Shown one piece after another: positions 1 to 6,878 of a stretch of DNA of 8,917 nucleotides; within the stretch, counting starts at the first letter, position 1; each line of letters begins with the position of its first letter. This DNA comes from Acidobacteriaceae bacterium (GTDB lineage: Bacteria; Acidobacteriota; Terriglobia; Terriglobales; Acidobacteriaceae). The notes beneath the pieces are model-generated. The model was given only the letters and a program-made list of their open reading frames with translations. It was not told the DNA's origin and made no database searches. Position numbers and translations under genes: made by a program. The stretch lies in assembly GCA_003140655.1 (NCBI GenBank), contig PLKR01000019.1, forward strand, positions 5,317 through 14,233. Direction: 5' to 3'.

Positions 1-940
1 TCAGGAGAGCCTGCCCGCAGAGGTCATAGCGGTTCCACAGGGGAAGTTCGCCGTCATGGAAAATCGCCTGGTGCTGCACCCTTGATGTCGGGATATGCCA
101 CAACATCACGGCTGCCACATCCGACCCCATCTGGTTCTCGGTTGTCTCGCTCTTGTATCCGGGCAGAGTGGGTCTGTCCTCATAGAGCAGGAGCACGCCG
201 TTGTTCGGTGAGACAAAACTCTTTCCGAAAAAGATCACGGGGTAGCTGTTGGCCAGCAGCGCAGCGAGCGCCGTCAGCGCAAGTGCGGCCTTGGGCCTCC
301 GGACGGCGGCCTTGAGGAGCAGCTCGGTGCAGCCTCGGAACAGACGAGAGGCTGCGGCGAGCGCAGCGGCCAGCACGGCAAATACCGCCGAAAACCAGCC
401 GATGAATCTAATCCATTCCCTGTACGGCGGAGCCGAAAGCATGAGGGGTTTTTCGAGCCTGATGATCGTGTTCGGATCATAGGCCCCCGGCGTGGTTTCA
501 ATGGTGAGCGTTTCTCCCCCGACGGTCATCTTCCTTATCTGCTGTGTCGCCTCAAACGCCGAGGGGGGAAATCGGACGACCTCCCGGCCGTTTTCATCCC
601 GGATCACCGCATCCGAAACGGTGATCACGCCCGCCCCGTCCAACGGATCAAAACGGAGCGCGCCATACCTGCCCAACGGCAGCCGAAGATGGAACAATTT
701 CGGTTCTTCGCCGGCTCTTATGGGAGCCGTGCTGGAGTCTGCCTCGTTGAAGCCCCTTCCTATGTCGTAATAGAGCTGAACAATTCCTCGCTGGCTGGAG
801 CTCACGACGGCATCGAACTCATAGCCCTGCGCGCCGGTCCGGAACGGGGGGTGGAAAGGAAAGACAATGGCCGCGCTGAGAACCGCAGCGGCGACCCAGG
901 ACGCCAATGAGGGCAGTACCCCTTCGGGTTTCGAACCCAT
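1..940 (-). CDS. YfhO-like polytopic membrane protein, N-terminal part (runs off the left edge)
   Basis: Reading the minus strand from the ATG at 940 gives 313 codons with no stop to the window edge, so the C-terminal part is missing. Hydrophobic stretches at about residues 11-28 (SWVAAAVLSAAIVF), 176-200 (WIRFIGWFSAVFAVLAAALA) and 217-237 look like membrane helices. Between the first two lies a polar, strand-rich segment of about 140 residues, probably extracytoplasmic. After the third helix come SPNNGVLLLYEDRPTLPG, a GSDVAA motif and HDGELPLWNRYDLCGQALL. The ELPLWNxY...G pattern is typical of the first large loop of YfhO-like, GT-C-fold membrane proteins, which are linked to modifying cell-surface glycans; the substrate here is unknown. 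An in-frame ATG at 973 adds 11 residues, and an in-frame TAG lies just upstream of it. Neither start has a clear ribosome binding site. The gene is divergent from the 395-residue protein gene. Family assignment is from motif memory; the reading frame itself is secure. Confidence 0.75.
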   Translation of the reverse strand, partial: MGSKPEGVLPSLASWVAAAVLSAAIVFPFHPPFRTGAQGYEFDAVVSSSQRGIVQLYYDIGRGFNEADSSTAPIRAGEEPKLFHLRLPLGRYGALRFDPLDGAGVITVSDAVIRDENGREVVRFPPSAFEATQQIRKMTVGGETLTIETTPGAYDPNTIIRLEKPLMLSAPPYREWIRFIGWFSAVFAVLAAALAAASRLFRGCTELLLKAAVRRPKAALALTALAALLANSYPVIFFGKSFVSPNNGVLLLYEDRPTLPGYKSETTENQMGSDVAAVMLWHIPTSRVQHQAIFHDGELPLWNRYDLCGQALL

Positions 941-1518
941 GTCAGTCCGTTGGCAATTGAACGGCTTGCCCATCCGGGGAAATGCAGGCTATCATGAAGC
1001 GAGATGGTGATCCAAAAGGGTTGGCGCTATCGGAGGCTTAAATGGTTCTTGCGCGGCAGCCCAGAATCAACGCCCTGCAATTTGAAAACACCATTTCTAA
1101 AATGGCCGGCGCCGGATACTTAGGTTAGGCCGCGGTCGAGTTGAGAACGCCTGGGGCTGCAGTCAACCCGGCCGCCTTGGGAATATATGCTGGAACCATT
1201 TTAGATTGGCGCCGGTCGGTGCTATGTTGCCGGCGAGCATACGAGTGCCAGCGCCCCGAATCCCACGAAGACATGCACCATCCGAAAAAAATTTTTGGGA
1301 GGCCTGCACAATTTTCGGGGCGCTTCGTGTTCTCAAATTTGGCGAATTCACCCAATGCCGCCCCGATCCCAGGCAGGGCGTGCTCGTTGGAATATTTCAA
1401 GCGGCTGTAGGTCAACCTATTGCGTGAAGAAGTCTGCAATTGGCACATCGGAAGCAGAATACTTGGGCAACCTTTGAATTCGAAATTCGACTAACCCTCC
1501 AAGGCGAACCGGAAGAAT
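941..1518. other. Intergenic region between divergent genes, no convincing gene
   Basis: This 578-base stretch separates the starts of the YfhO-like gene and the 395-residue exported protein gene, so it should carry promoters for both. Short open frames exist on both strands between about 1125 and 1448, but they overlap each other and none shows a recognisable domain or a good ribosome binding site. It contains an inverted repeat and palindrome at 1091-1115 and an A7T5 run at 1285-1296. I could not find a well-spaced -35/-10 pair. Confidence 0.6.
1091..1115. repeat. Inverted repeat followed by a perfect 10-base palindrome
   Basis: CCATTT-cta-AAATGG at 1091-1105 is a perfect 6-base inverted repeat with a 3-base spacer. 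It is followed at once by CCGGCGCCGG (1106-1115), a perfect palindrome. The pair lies about 120-150 bases upstream of the YfhO-like gene start, where an operator could sit. No T-run follows on either strand, so a terminator is unlikely. Function is unknown and chance occurrence is possible. Confidence 0.35.
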
Positions 1519-2706
1519 ATGCGCAATCCCTTTATCTCAATCACAGCGAGGCACCTCCTTCCCGCCATGGCAATATGTGGCGCGATCATCCCGGCAACGG
1601 CCGGCGCGCAGGACTCCCAGAAGACGTACACGCTATTCATGGGCGCCAACATATCCGTGAACATCGACAAGACGATCTACCCGGTGCGGGACGTCAATGG
1701 CTCCTCATGGGTGGTCGACATGAACGGTGAGCAGAAGGTGGTTTCCGGGAAGGAGGGCCCGATCAACCTGAAGATCGTGCCAGGGCTGAAGCTGACGGAG
1801 GCATCGGCTACGATCGACCATTTCAAGAGGGCGCCGGCGTACTCTTTTGCGAATGATCCCAGCGTGAGGCTGACACGGGGGATGAGCCAGGCTGCGGATG
1901 TGAATGCAGGCTATCAGGCCGCGTCGAGCCAGGCGACCGCTGTCAATCCCGCCGTAATCGCCACGGCCTCGGCAGGAGGCGCCCATGGGGCCGGCGCGGA
2001 CATCATGGCGCAGGACTCCGCCGGCGATGCCAGCCAGAGCGCCGCTGCGGGTACCGAAGCAAGCGTGGCGCTGGAAGAAAAGCAGGACGTTGCGGGCTAC
2101 GATGCCATGAGCGTCGAATTCGAGATCTCGTCGGCAAAGCCGCTTGAGAACCCATTTGTCGTCACGATGACGCGCTTTCATCCGCGAGGCAGCGAGCCCG
2201 GCACCATCCAAAGCCTTGTCTACGCCAAGGCGCTGAATCCAATCGGCGCCACTCCGACAAAGGTAAAGTTCTCCGAGGAGGGTTTTCCGTTCGACTACCA
2301 GGTGGTCGATTTTCAGGTCCACCTCTACAATTACGGCATCGAGGTCGCGACAAATGTCGCGGAGAAGCGCGAGGTGATGACGCCCGACCAGGCCTTCACC
2401 TATGTCAGGACAACCTTCATCGAGGGTCACAAGGGAAGCACGATGCACGCCGCGGCCGTGATGGGCGAACTGCCGCCCGACTTCGCCAGCCACATAGCGG
2501 CCGGCGAGTACGCCGAGCCGATCTACGTCAAGGTTTCGAAGGACGGCCTGGCCGATGAGGCCTTCGCCGACATCGCGTGCTCGAAGAAGATTTCGGATCC
2601 CTATCTCACGTCGGTCGTAAGGAACATCCGCTTCACCCCTGCGCTGGACAACGGCAAGCCGGTCGAGGGCGTAGTCACACTGAACCTCAGCCGGCTCGGG
2701 ACCTAG
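1519..2706 (+). CDS. Exported protein with Ala-rich linker and TonB C-terminal-like domain
   Basis: A 395-residue protein. Residues 1-30 form a Sec-type signal peptide: basic residues near the start, a hydrophobic core (LLPAMAICGAIIPA) and an AGA cleavage site before QDS. There is no other membrane segment, so the mature protein is probably periplasmic or exported. Residues 35-115 are a mixed polar domain. Residues 121-190 are rich in Ala, Ser and Gly and look like a flexible linker. Residues 195-330 form a second domain with many alternating hydrophobics. The end, about 333-392, resembles a TonB C-terminal domain: YVKVSKDGLADE, then SVVRNIRFTPALDNGKPVEG and a last strand VTLNLSRL. Unlike classical TonB there is no N-terminal anchor and no Pro-rich spacer. 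GGAAG lies only 3 bases before the ATG; AAGGCG lies 12 bases before it. A diverged copy of the last 36 codons sits at 3871-3981. I do not recognise the family; the TonB-C likeness is an inference from pattern. Confidence 0.85.
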   Translation: MRNPFISITARHLLPAMAICGAIIPATAGAQDSQKTYTLFMGANISVNIDKTIYPVRDVNGSSWVVDMNGEQKVVSGKEGPINLKIVPGLKLTEASATIDHFKRAPAYSFANDPSVRLTRGMSQAADVNAGYQAASSQATAVNPAVIATASAGGAHGAGADIMAQDSAGDASQSAAAGTEASVALEEKQDVAGYDAMSVEFEISSAKPLENPFVVTMTRFHPRGSEPGTIQSLVYAKALNPIGATPTKVKFSEEGFPFDYQVVDFQVHLYNYGIEVATNVAEKREVMTPDQAFTYVRTTFIEGHKGSTMHAAAVMGELPPDFASHIAAGEYAEPIYVKVSKDGLADEAFADIACSKKISDPYLTSVVRNIRFTPALDNGKPVEGVVTLNLSRLGT

Positions 2707-3040
2707 GTGCGCTGCGCGAATCATCGCGCTCGGCTTTGGCGGACATTCCTGCCACGTATTGAATGTTGGGGTCCACTGATGGTTCCTCCGCCGGAAAGGA
2801 GCGGCAGCGCCCTTGGACCCGATTGAGAAAGGCTGATATTATGGGCGAAGCGATTGACCAGGGATACTTGAAAAATTGGAACTCTAGGAAAGGCTTGCCG
2901 CGACGAATCCAAGGGCGAAGCGATCCGGCGCCTCCGTGCCTTATACAAGGTGAACCCAATTGGTCTCAATTTGACCCAATGACAGGTCTGGAGGTGAAGA
3001 ACCTCGTGTCCCAACTGCAGAATGGGCCCATCCCATGAAG
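2707..3040. other. Convergent intergenic spacer, no convincing gene
   Basis: These 334 bases separate the 3' ends of the exported-protein gene and the PRC-barrel gene. A plus-strand open frame of 91 codons (2763-3038) has no recognisable domain and a composition unlike the neighbouring genes, so I do not call it. The stretch holds a hairpin just after 2706, a 12-base direct repeat gggcgaagcgat at 2843-2854 and 2913-2924, and the palindrome ATGGGCCCAT at 3022-3031. Confidence 0.55.
2714..2729 (+). terminator. Possible hairpin terminator without a T-run
   Basis: GCGCGA-atca-TCGCGC is a perfect 6-base GC-rich stem with a 4-base loop, starting 8 bases after the stop codon of the 395-residue protein gene. 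No run of T follows, so it could be a Rho-independent terminator only in a weak form. It may instead be an mRNA 3' end protecting hairpin or chance. Confidence 0.3.
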
Positions 3041-3742
3041 TCACGCACCAGATTGGACGACCTCGTTGTCGTGGACGCTCCGGACGTCGGCTTTCATAAT
3101 CTTCACAAGAACGCTCTCTCCCGCAACGTTGATACTCTCGATTTCACTGGTTGAAATGAGGATGTGCTTACCAAGATGCCATGGGCCCGTTTCGACCACC
3201 ATCTCCTGAATTGCCCAGCTAACGGGGGCCACCTGAAACCCCCTCACGTGGCCGAGCGTCCCGTCGGCCGCTTGAACATGATAGCCAGCCACTCCTTTGG
3301 TGCTCTGCAGATGCCGGTCGGCAATGGGTTCCAGCGATTTGCGAACTTCGATATCCGGGGGCTGCGGAGAGAAGGCAAGCGGGTTGCCGCTGATGCCCCA
3401 CATCTGGCCTCCCTGCCAGTATACCGGCCAGCCGTAGGTACGATAGTATTTCTCCTCGAATTGCCGGGAAACCGTTTCATGCGAGGCGATCGACGGGCTG
3501 TCTTGAATCTGCTTCTTGCTCAATCTCACCTGAAGCGTGTGTTCGTCCTGGTCCAGCTTCGTAAATGCGTGGGGCGTGAGCAGCACGAGTCGCCCCGTCA
3601 GCCAGTGTCCCGTGTCCACAACCACGTAGCGAATCGCCCAGGCTGCGTCATCAAAGTAGAAGTCCTTAACGTGACCGATTTCGCCATCCAACGCGGCGAG
3701 CTTCTTCCCGTATAATTTCTCTGTGTTTTGCAGCATAGTCAT
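3041..3742 (-). CDS. Tandem PRC-barrel domain protein
   Basis: A 233-residue protein with two PRC-barrel domains and no signal peptide or membrane segment, so cytoplasmic. The first domain, about residues 10-75, has the typical LYGKKLAALDGEIGHVKDFYF, the WAIRYVVVDTG strand and the RLVLLTPHAF end. The second, about 147-215, repeats the plan: GYHVQAADGTLGHVRGF, SWAIQEMVVETG and KHILISTSEI. The middle (90-130) is Trp/Tyr-rich (YYRTYGWPVYWQGGQMWG). PRC barrels occur in photosynthetic reaction centre subunit H, RimM and many stress-related or uncharacterised proteins; the role here is unknown. The open frame extends up to an ATG at 3877, but I chose 3742: the PRC motif begins a few residues after it, AGGAAGGA (3763-3756) precedes it, and the extra 45 residues lack domain character and overlap a relic coding tail on the other strand. 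A second in-frame ATG lies at 3736. The gene is convergent with the exported-protein gene. Confidence 0.88.
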   Translation of the reverse strand: MTMLQNTEKLYGKKLAALDGEIGHVKDFYFDDAAWAIRYVVVDTGHWLTGRLVLLTPHAFTKLDQDEHTLQVRLSKKQIQDSPSIASHETVSRQFEEKYYRTYGWPVYWQGGQMWGISGNPLAFSPQPPDIEVRKSLEPIADRHLQSTKGVAGYHVQAADGTLGHVRGFQVAPVSWAIQEMVVETGPWHLGKHILISTSEIESINVAGESVLVKIMKADVRSVHDNEVVQSGA

Positions 3743-3755
3743 GACGCGTTCTGAG

Positions 3756-3763
3756 TCCTTCCT
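3756..3763 (-). promoter_or_regulatory. Ribosome binding site supporting the 3742 start of the PRC-barrel gene
   Basis: On the minus strand the sequence AGGAAGGA lies 13 bases before the ATG at 3742. It is a strong Shine-Dalgarno-like run at slightly long spacing. It favours the shorter reading of the PRC-barrel protein over the start at 3877. Confidence 0.5.
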
Positions 3764-3764
3764 A

Positions 3765-3778
3765 GGGAAACGATTCCC
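3765..3778. repeat. Small inverted repeat in the PRC-barrel gene leader
   Basis: GGGAA-acga-TTCCC is a perfect 5-base inverted repeat with a 4-base spacer, directly upstream of the ribosome binding site of the PRC-barrel gene. Its place would suit an operator or an mRNA leader hairpin. It is short enough to be chance. Confidence 0.25.
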
Positions 3779-3870
3779 GATTCCATTTCCGACCCCTGAC
3801 CATACAAGCCCGGGCGCAAGGCGGCTATGGGGTATTTCCCTATTTATGGTTTGGTCAATGCGGGCGACTT

Positions 3871-3981
3871 GATCCATATTTTTACTCGGTCGTGCGGACC
3901 ATCCGATTCAAGCCCGCGCTGTCCGATGGAAAGCCGGTGGAAGGCGTCGCCTCGTTGAACCTCAGCCGGCTGAGGACCTAG
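3871..3981 (+). pseudogene. Relic C-terminal tail of a paralogue of the 395-residue exported protein
   Basis: Translating 3871-3981 gives DPYFYSVVRTIRFKPALSDG, then KPVEGVASLNLSRLRT and a TAG stop. This aligns without gaps to the last 36 residues of the exported protein (2596-2706): 27 of 36 residues and 84 of 111 bases match by my count. In the 96-base core (3886-3981) 11 of 21 differences fall on third codon positions, so the copy diverged while still under protein-level selection. Upstream in the same frame the sequence is open only back to a TAG at 3763-3765, has no ATG, GTG or TTG before the homologous part, and shows no further likeness to the intact gene. The rest of the gene is therefore missing, not merely frameshifted. 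The left edge of homology lies inside the longer possible 5' end of the opposing PRC-barrel frame. Confidence 0.8.
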
Positions 3982-4580
3982 GCGCAGTCCGGATCTTCCC
4001 GCTTCCAGGCGCCGGGATGGCCTTCCGGCGACTGAGCGGTATTTTGCTAGCTGATCAAAGCCAATGGGCCGTAGTACAGTCGGCTCGGAAGCTCTCCAGG
4101 AAACCTCAGTGGCAGGAGAGGGGCCTCATAGGACAATAAGGCATCTCGGCCCATTTCGTCCTCAAACACCGTGTATATCGACACCAAGGATACAGTTGCT
4201 CCCGCATGTGAAGCGGTCGTCCCGAGTCATCCTGAAAAGGCCCAAGGTGTTGAATCGGCCGACAGCGGAGGGTTGTCCCTAGTTGGGTCCGTTCGCGTGC
4301 GCTTTCGCGCGGCATTTAGCCCAGGACCCCAGGCGCGGAACATGCGAGGCGCCGCGGTCTTTCAGGGAACCCAAGCCCGATTTTCCGGCAAAGAGTCGGC
4401 TGCTTCGATTTGCGGACCGTGATAACCTAAGAGTATCCCAATGATATAAAGACCAACGAGTTGACGCACAGCATTAATATCCTCGCACGAGCGCGGCAAG
4501 CGCTTTAGGATGCGAGTGCGCCAGGACGTTGGCCCCTACGCCCAAACGCACGTGCCGCTCCAGCGCCGATAGGTCCTTTC
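3982..4580. other. Non-coding stretch upstream of the kinase operon
   Basis: About 600 bases with only short, overlapping open frames that show no domain and no good ribosome binding site. The last part, near 4430-4500, is more AT-rich and is the likeliest place for the operon promoter (TATAAA at 4445-4450, TTGACG nearby at 4460-4465), but I see no -35/-10 pair at standard spacing. It may include decayed sequence linked to the relic at 3871-3981; I could not recognise any. Confidence 0.5.
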
Positions 4581-6878
4581 TTGCAACGTCCCCAAAACAC
4601 CGGAAAAGAGGAATCGAGTTCGGTCACCGATGTCGCGCTAAGCGCTTCACTAAGGGAGATTAGTGACCTGAAGGCCGCACTCGACGAGCACGCGATCGTG
4701 GCGATCACCGATCCAAAGGGAAAGATAACGTATGTTAACGACAAGTTCTGCGCGATTTCCAAGTATGCGCGAACCGAATTGCTCGGCCGGGATCACCGGA
4801 TAATAAATTCAGGCCACCACCCGAAAGAATTCATCGGGAACCTTTGGGCGACCATCGGAAGGGGCGACGTATGGAAGGGCGAGATCAAGAACCGGGCCAA
4901 GGACGGCAGCTTCTACTGGGTGGATACGACCATCGTGCCGTTTCTCAACAAAGAGGGTAGACCTCGCCAATACGTCGCCATCCGCGCAGACATAACCGAG
5001 CGGAAGCAGGCCGAGGTGGCGGCTGCGCGCCTCGCCGCCATCGTTGAATCGTCGGACGATGCCATCATCGGCAAGGATTTGTCCGGTGTTGTCACGAGTT
5101 GGAATGCAGGTGCGGAGAATATTTTCGGCTATTCGGCGCAGGAAATGATCGGCCAGCCTATTGTGCGGCTGATACCGCTGGAACGTCAGCAGGAGGAGAC
5201 GGAGATTCTCAGTCAAATCCGGCTCGGCAGGAGCGTTCGGCACTTCGAGACGGTTCGAATGGGCAAACGCGGAAACTTGATTGATGTCTCGGTCGCAGTC
5301 TCCGCCATCAAAGATTCCGCTGGAATCATAATTGGGGCGTCAAAAGTGGCACGGGACATCTCCGGACGCAAGCGGGCGGAAGCGGCCATGCGCTCAAGTG
5401 AAGAGCGTTACCGCACGCTCTTTGCATACGCGCCGGACGGCATTGTCATCGCCGATCCGGAGAGCCACTACATCGACGCCAACGCGAGCGTGTGTCGGAT
5501 GCTTGGCTATACCCGCGACGAACTGATCGGGATGCACGCATCGGACATCGTTATTCAATCAGAGATCCAGCACATCGAGCCGGCGTTGAGCGCGATCAAT
5601 GTCAGGTCGGATTACCACCGCGAATGGACGTTTCGGCGAAAGGACGGTTCGGTCTTCGAAGCGGAGGTGATCGCGACCAAGATGCCGGACGGCAACCTGC
5701 TTGGGATGATCCGCGATATCACAGAGCGCAGGCGGGCCGAGCTGGATGTGCGGGAGAGCAAGGCGCGGCTGAACTTCGCGCTGGAAACGATCCAAATCGG
5801 GCAATGGGAGCTCGACCTTGTGGATCACACTGCGCATCGCACACTGGAGCACGACCGCATTTTCGGATACAGCTCGCTCCAGCCGTCCTGGACTTTTGAG
5901 ATGTTTCTGGAGCACGTGCTGCCCGAGGACCGCTCCGAGGTGGAACAGAAATTCCGCGAATCGATCGCGGCACATGCGAAATGGAGTTTTGAATGCCGCA
6001 TTCGCCGGGTCGATGGCGAGGTGCGTTGGATTTGGGCGGCCGGCACGCATCAAGCCAATAAGGAGGGCAAGATGATTCGGATGGTTGGAATCGTTCAGGA
6101 TATCACCGAGCGAAAGATGGCAGAGAATACCATCCGCCTTCTTAACAATGAACTGGAACAACGGGTACTCGATCGCACGGCCCAGCTTGAGGAAGCCAAT
6201 CGGGAGCTGGAGGCGTTCAGCTATTCGGTGTCGCACGACCTACGTGCGCCGCTGCGGGCCGTGGACGGCTTCTCGCAGGCCGTTGTGGAGGATTTCGGGC
6301 CGCAGTTGCCGGAGGAGGGCCGCCGCCAGCTTCAAACGATCCGCCACGCGGCTCAGAGGATGGGGGAATTGATTGACGACCTGCTGACGTTCTCGCGACT
6401 GAGCCGGCAGCCCCTGAAGAAACAGACGGTGAATACCGAGGAGCTCGTGCACGCCGCGTTAGCAGAAGTAGGCGCCCAGGGTGAGGGACGAAAGGTACAA
6501 ATCAAATTCGGCGACCTGCCGCCGTGCGAAGGCGACCGATCTCTGCTCAAGCAAGTCTGGATCAACTTGCTTTCCAACGCATTCAAATATTCGCGGAAAC
6601 GCGCGGAGGCCATTATCGAGATTGGCTGCACCGACCAGAATGGCGAAAAGGTCTATTTTGTGCGAGACAACGGCTCAGGCTTTGACATGCGCTATGCCGA
6701 CAAGCTTTTTCGCGTCTTCCAGCGACTGCACCGCGCGGAGGAATTCGAGGGAACGGGTGTCGGTTTGGCTATCGTGCAACGGATCGTTCACCGCCACGGC
6801 GGACGCGTGTGGGTAGACGCAGCCGTCGATCGCGGAGCGGCGTTTTATTTTACGCTCAATGGGGGAGCCAAGCCATGA
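4581..6878 (+). CDS. Soluble sensor histidine kinase with four PAS domains
   Basis: A 765-residue kinase with no membrane segment, so probably a cytoplasmic sensor that autophosphorylates on His and passes phosphate to a receiver. Four PAS domains lie at about residues 29-143, 146-268, 274-390 and 395-515. Each ends in the linker signature DITERKQAE, DISGRKRAE, DITERRRAE or DITERKMAE. A coiled coil at about 515-545 leads to the HisKA domain, where H552 in SVSHDLRAPLR is the phosphorylation site. The HATPase domain has N-box N666 (INLLSNAFKY), G1 box D696 (RDNGSG) and G2 box GTGVGL at 724-729. The HisKA type resembles cyanobacterial phytochrome kinases, but no GAF or PHY domain is present. PAS1 resembles the Aer redox-sensing PAS. 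The start is TTG at 4581: an in-frame TAG at 4506 closes the frame upstream and no ATG occurs before the first PAS. The ribosome binding site is weak (aggt). The stop overlaps the next gene's ATG. Confidence 0.92.
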   Translation: MQRPQNTGKEESSSVTDVALSASLREISDLKAALDEHAIVAITDPKGKITYVNDKFCAISKYARTELLGRDHRIINSGHHPKEFIGNLWATIGRGDVWKGEIKNRAKDGSFYWVDTTIVPFLNKEGRPRQYVAIRADITERKQAEVAAARLAAIVESSDDAIIGKDLSGVVTSWNAGAENIFGYSAQEMIGQPIVRLIPLERQQEETEILSQIRLGRSVRHFETVRMGKRGNLIDVSVAVSAIKDSAGIIIGASKVARDISGRKRAEAAMRSSEERYRTLFAYAPDGIVIADPESHYIDANASVCRMLGYTRDELIGMHASDIVIQSEIQHIEPALSAINVRSDYHREWTFRRKDGSVFEAEVIATKMPDGNLLGMIRDITERRRAELDVRESKARLNFALETIQIGQWELDLVDHTAHRTLEHDRIFGYSSLQPSWTFEMFLEHVLPEDRSEVEQKFRESIAAHAKWSFECRIRRVDGEVRWIWAAGTHQANKEGKMIRMVGIVQDITERKMAENTIRLLNNELEQRVLDRTAQLEEANRELEAFSYSVSHDLRAPLRAVDGFSQAVVEDFGPQLPEEGRRQLQTIRHAAQRMGELIDDLLTFSRLSRQPLKKQTVNTEELVHAALAEVGAQGEGRKVQIKFGDLPPCEGDRSLLKQVWINLLSNAFKYSRKRAEAIIEIGCTDQNGEKVYFVRDNGSGFDMRYADKLFRVFQRLHRAEEFEGTGVGLAIVQRIVHRHGGRVWVDAAVDRGAAFYFTLNGGAKP
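6861..6867 (+). promoter_or_regulatory. Ribosome binding site of the response regulator gene
   Basis: GGGGGAG lies 7 bases before the ATG at 6875, inside the end of the kinase gene. It fixes the regulator start at the ATGA overlap and argues against the longer in-frame reading that begins at 6809. Confidence 0.6.

Noticed and set aside
1285..1296. A7T5 run as a possible terminator or bent DNA
   Set aside because: No GC-rich stem is attached, and no nearby gene end needs a terminator here.
1125..1448. Open frames on both strands in the left intergenic region (107 and 89 codons)
   Set aside because: They overlap each other on opposite strands, have no recognisable domain, unusual composition and no good ribosome binding site.
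1705..2724. A 339-codon minus-strand open frame opposite the exported-protein gene
   Set aside because: Its plus-strand partner has a signal peptide, a domain pattern and a paralogous relic. The minus-strand translation is Arg- and His-rich without domains, as expected of an antisense shadow in GC-rich DNA.
2843..2924. 12-base direct repeat gggcgaagcgat, two copies 70 bases apart
   Set aside because: Only two short copies, no flanking symmetry or third copy. Chance is the simplest reading, and it is not a CRISPR or att pattern.
2763..3038. A 91-codon plus-strand open frame in the convergent spacer
   Set aside because: No domain, no ribosome binding site of note and odd composition. It ends just before the stop of the convergent PRC-barrel gene.
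2707..3880. The segment between the two coding tails as an insertion sequence
   Set aside because: No transposase, no terminal inverted repeats and no short target duplication were seen. The flanking repeats are explained as paralogous gene ends.
4445..4465. TATAAA and TTGACG as the promoter of the kinase operon
   Set aside because: The two hexamers are in the wrong order and spacing for one promoter, and neither has a credible partner at 16-18 bases.
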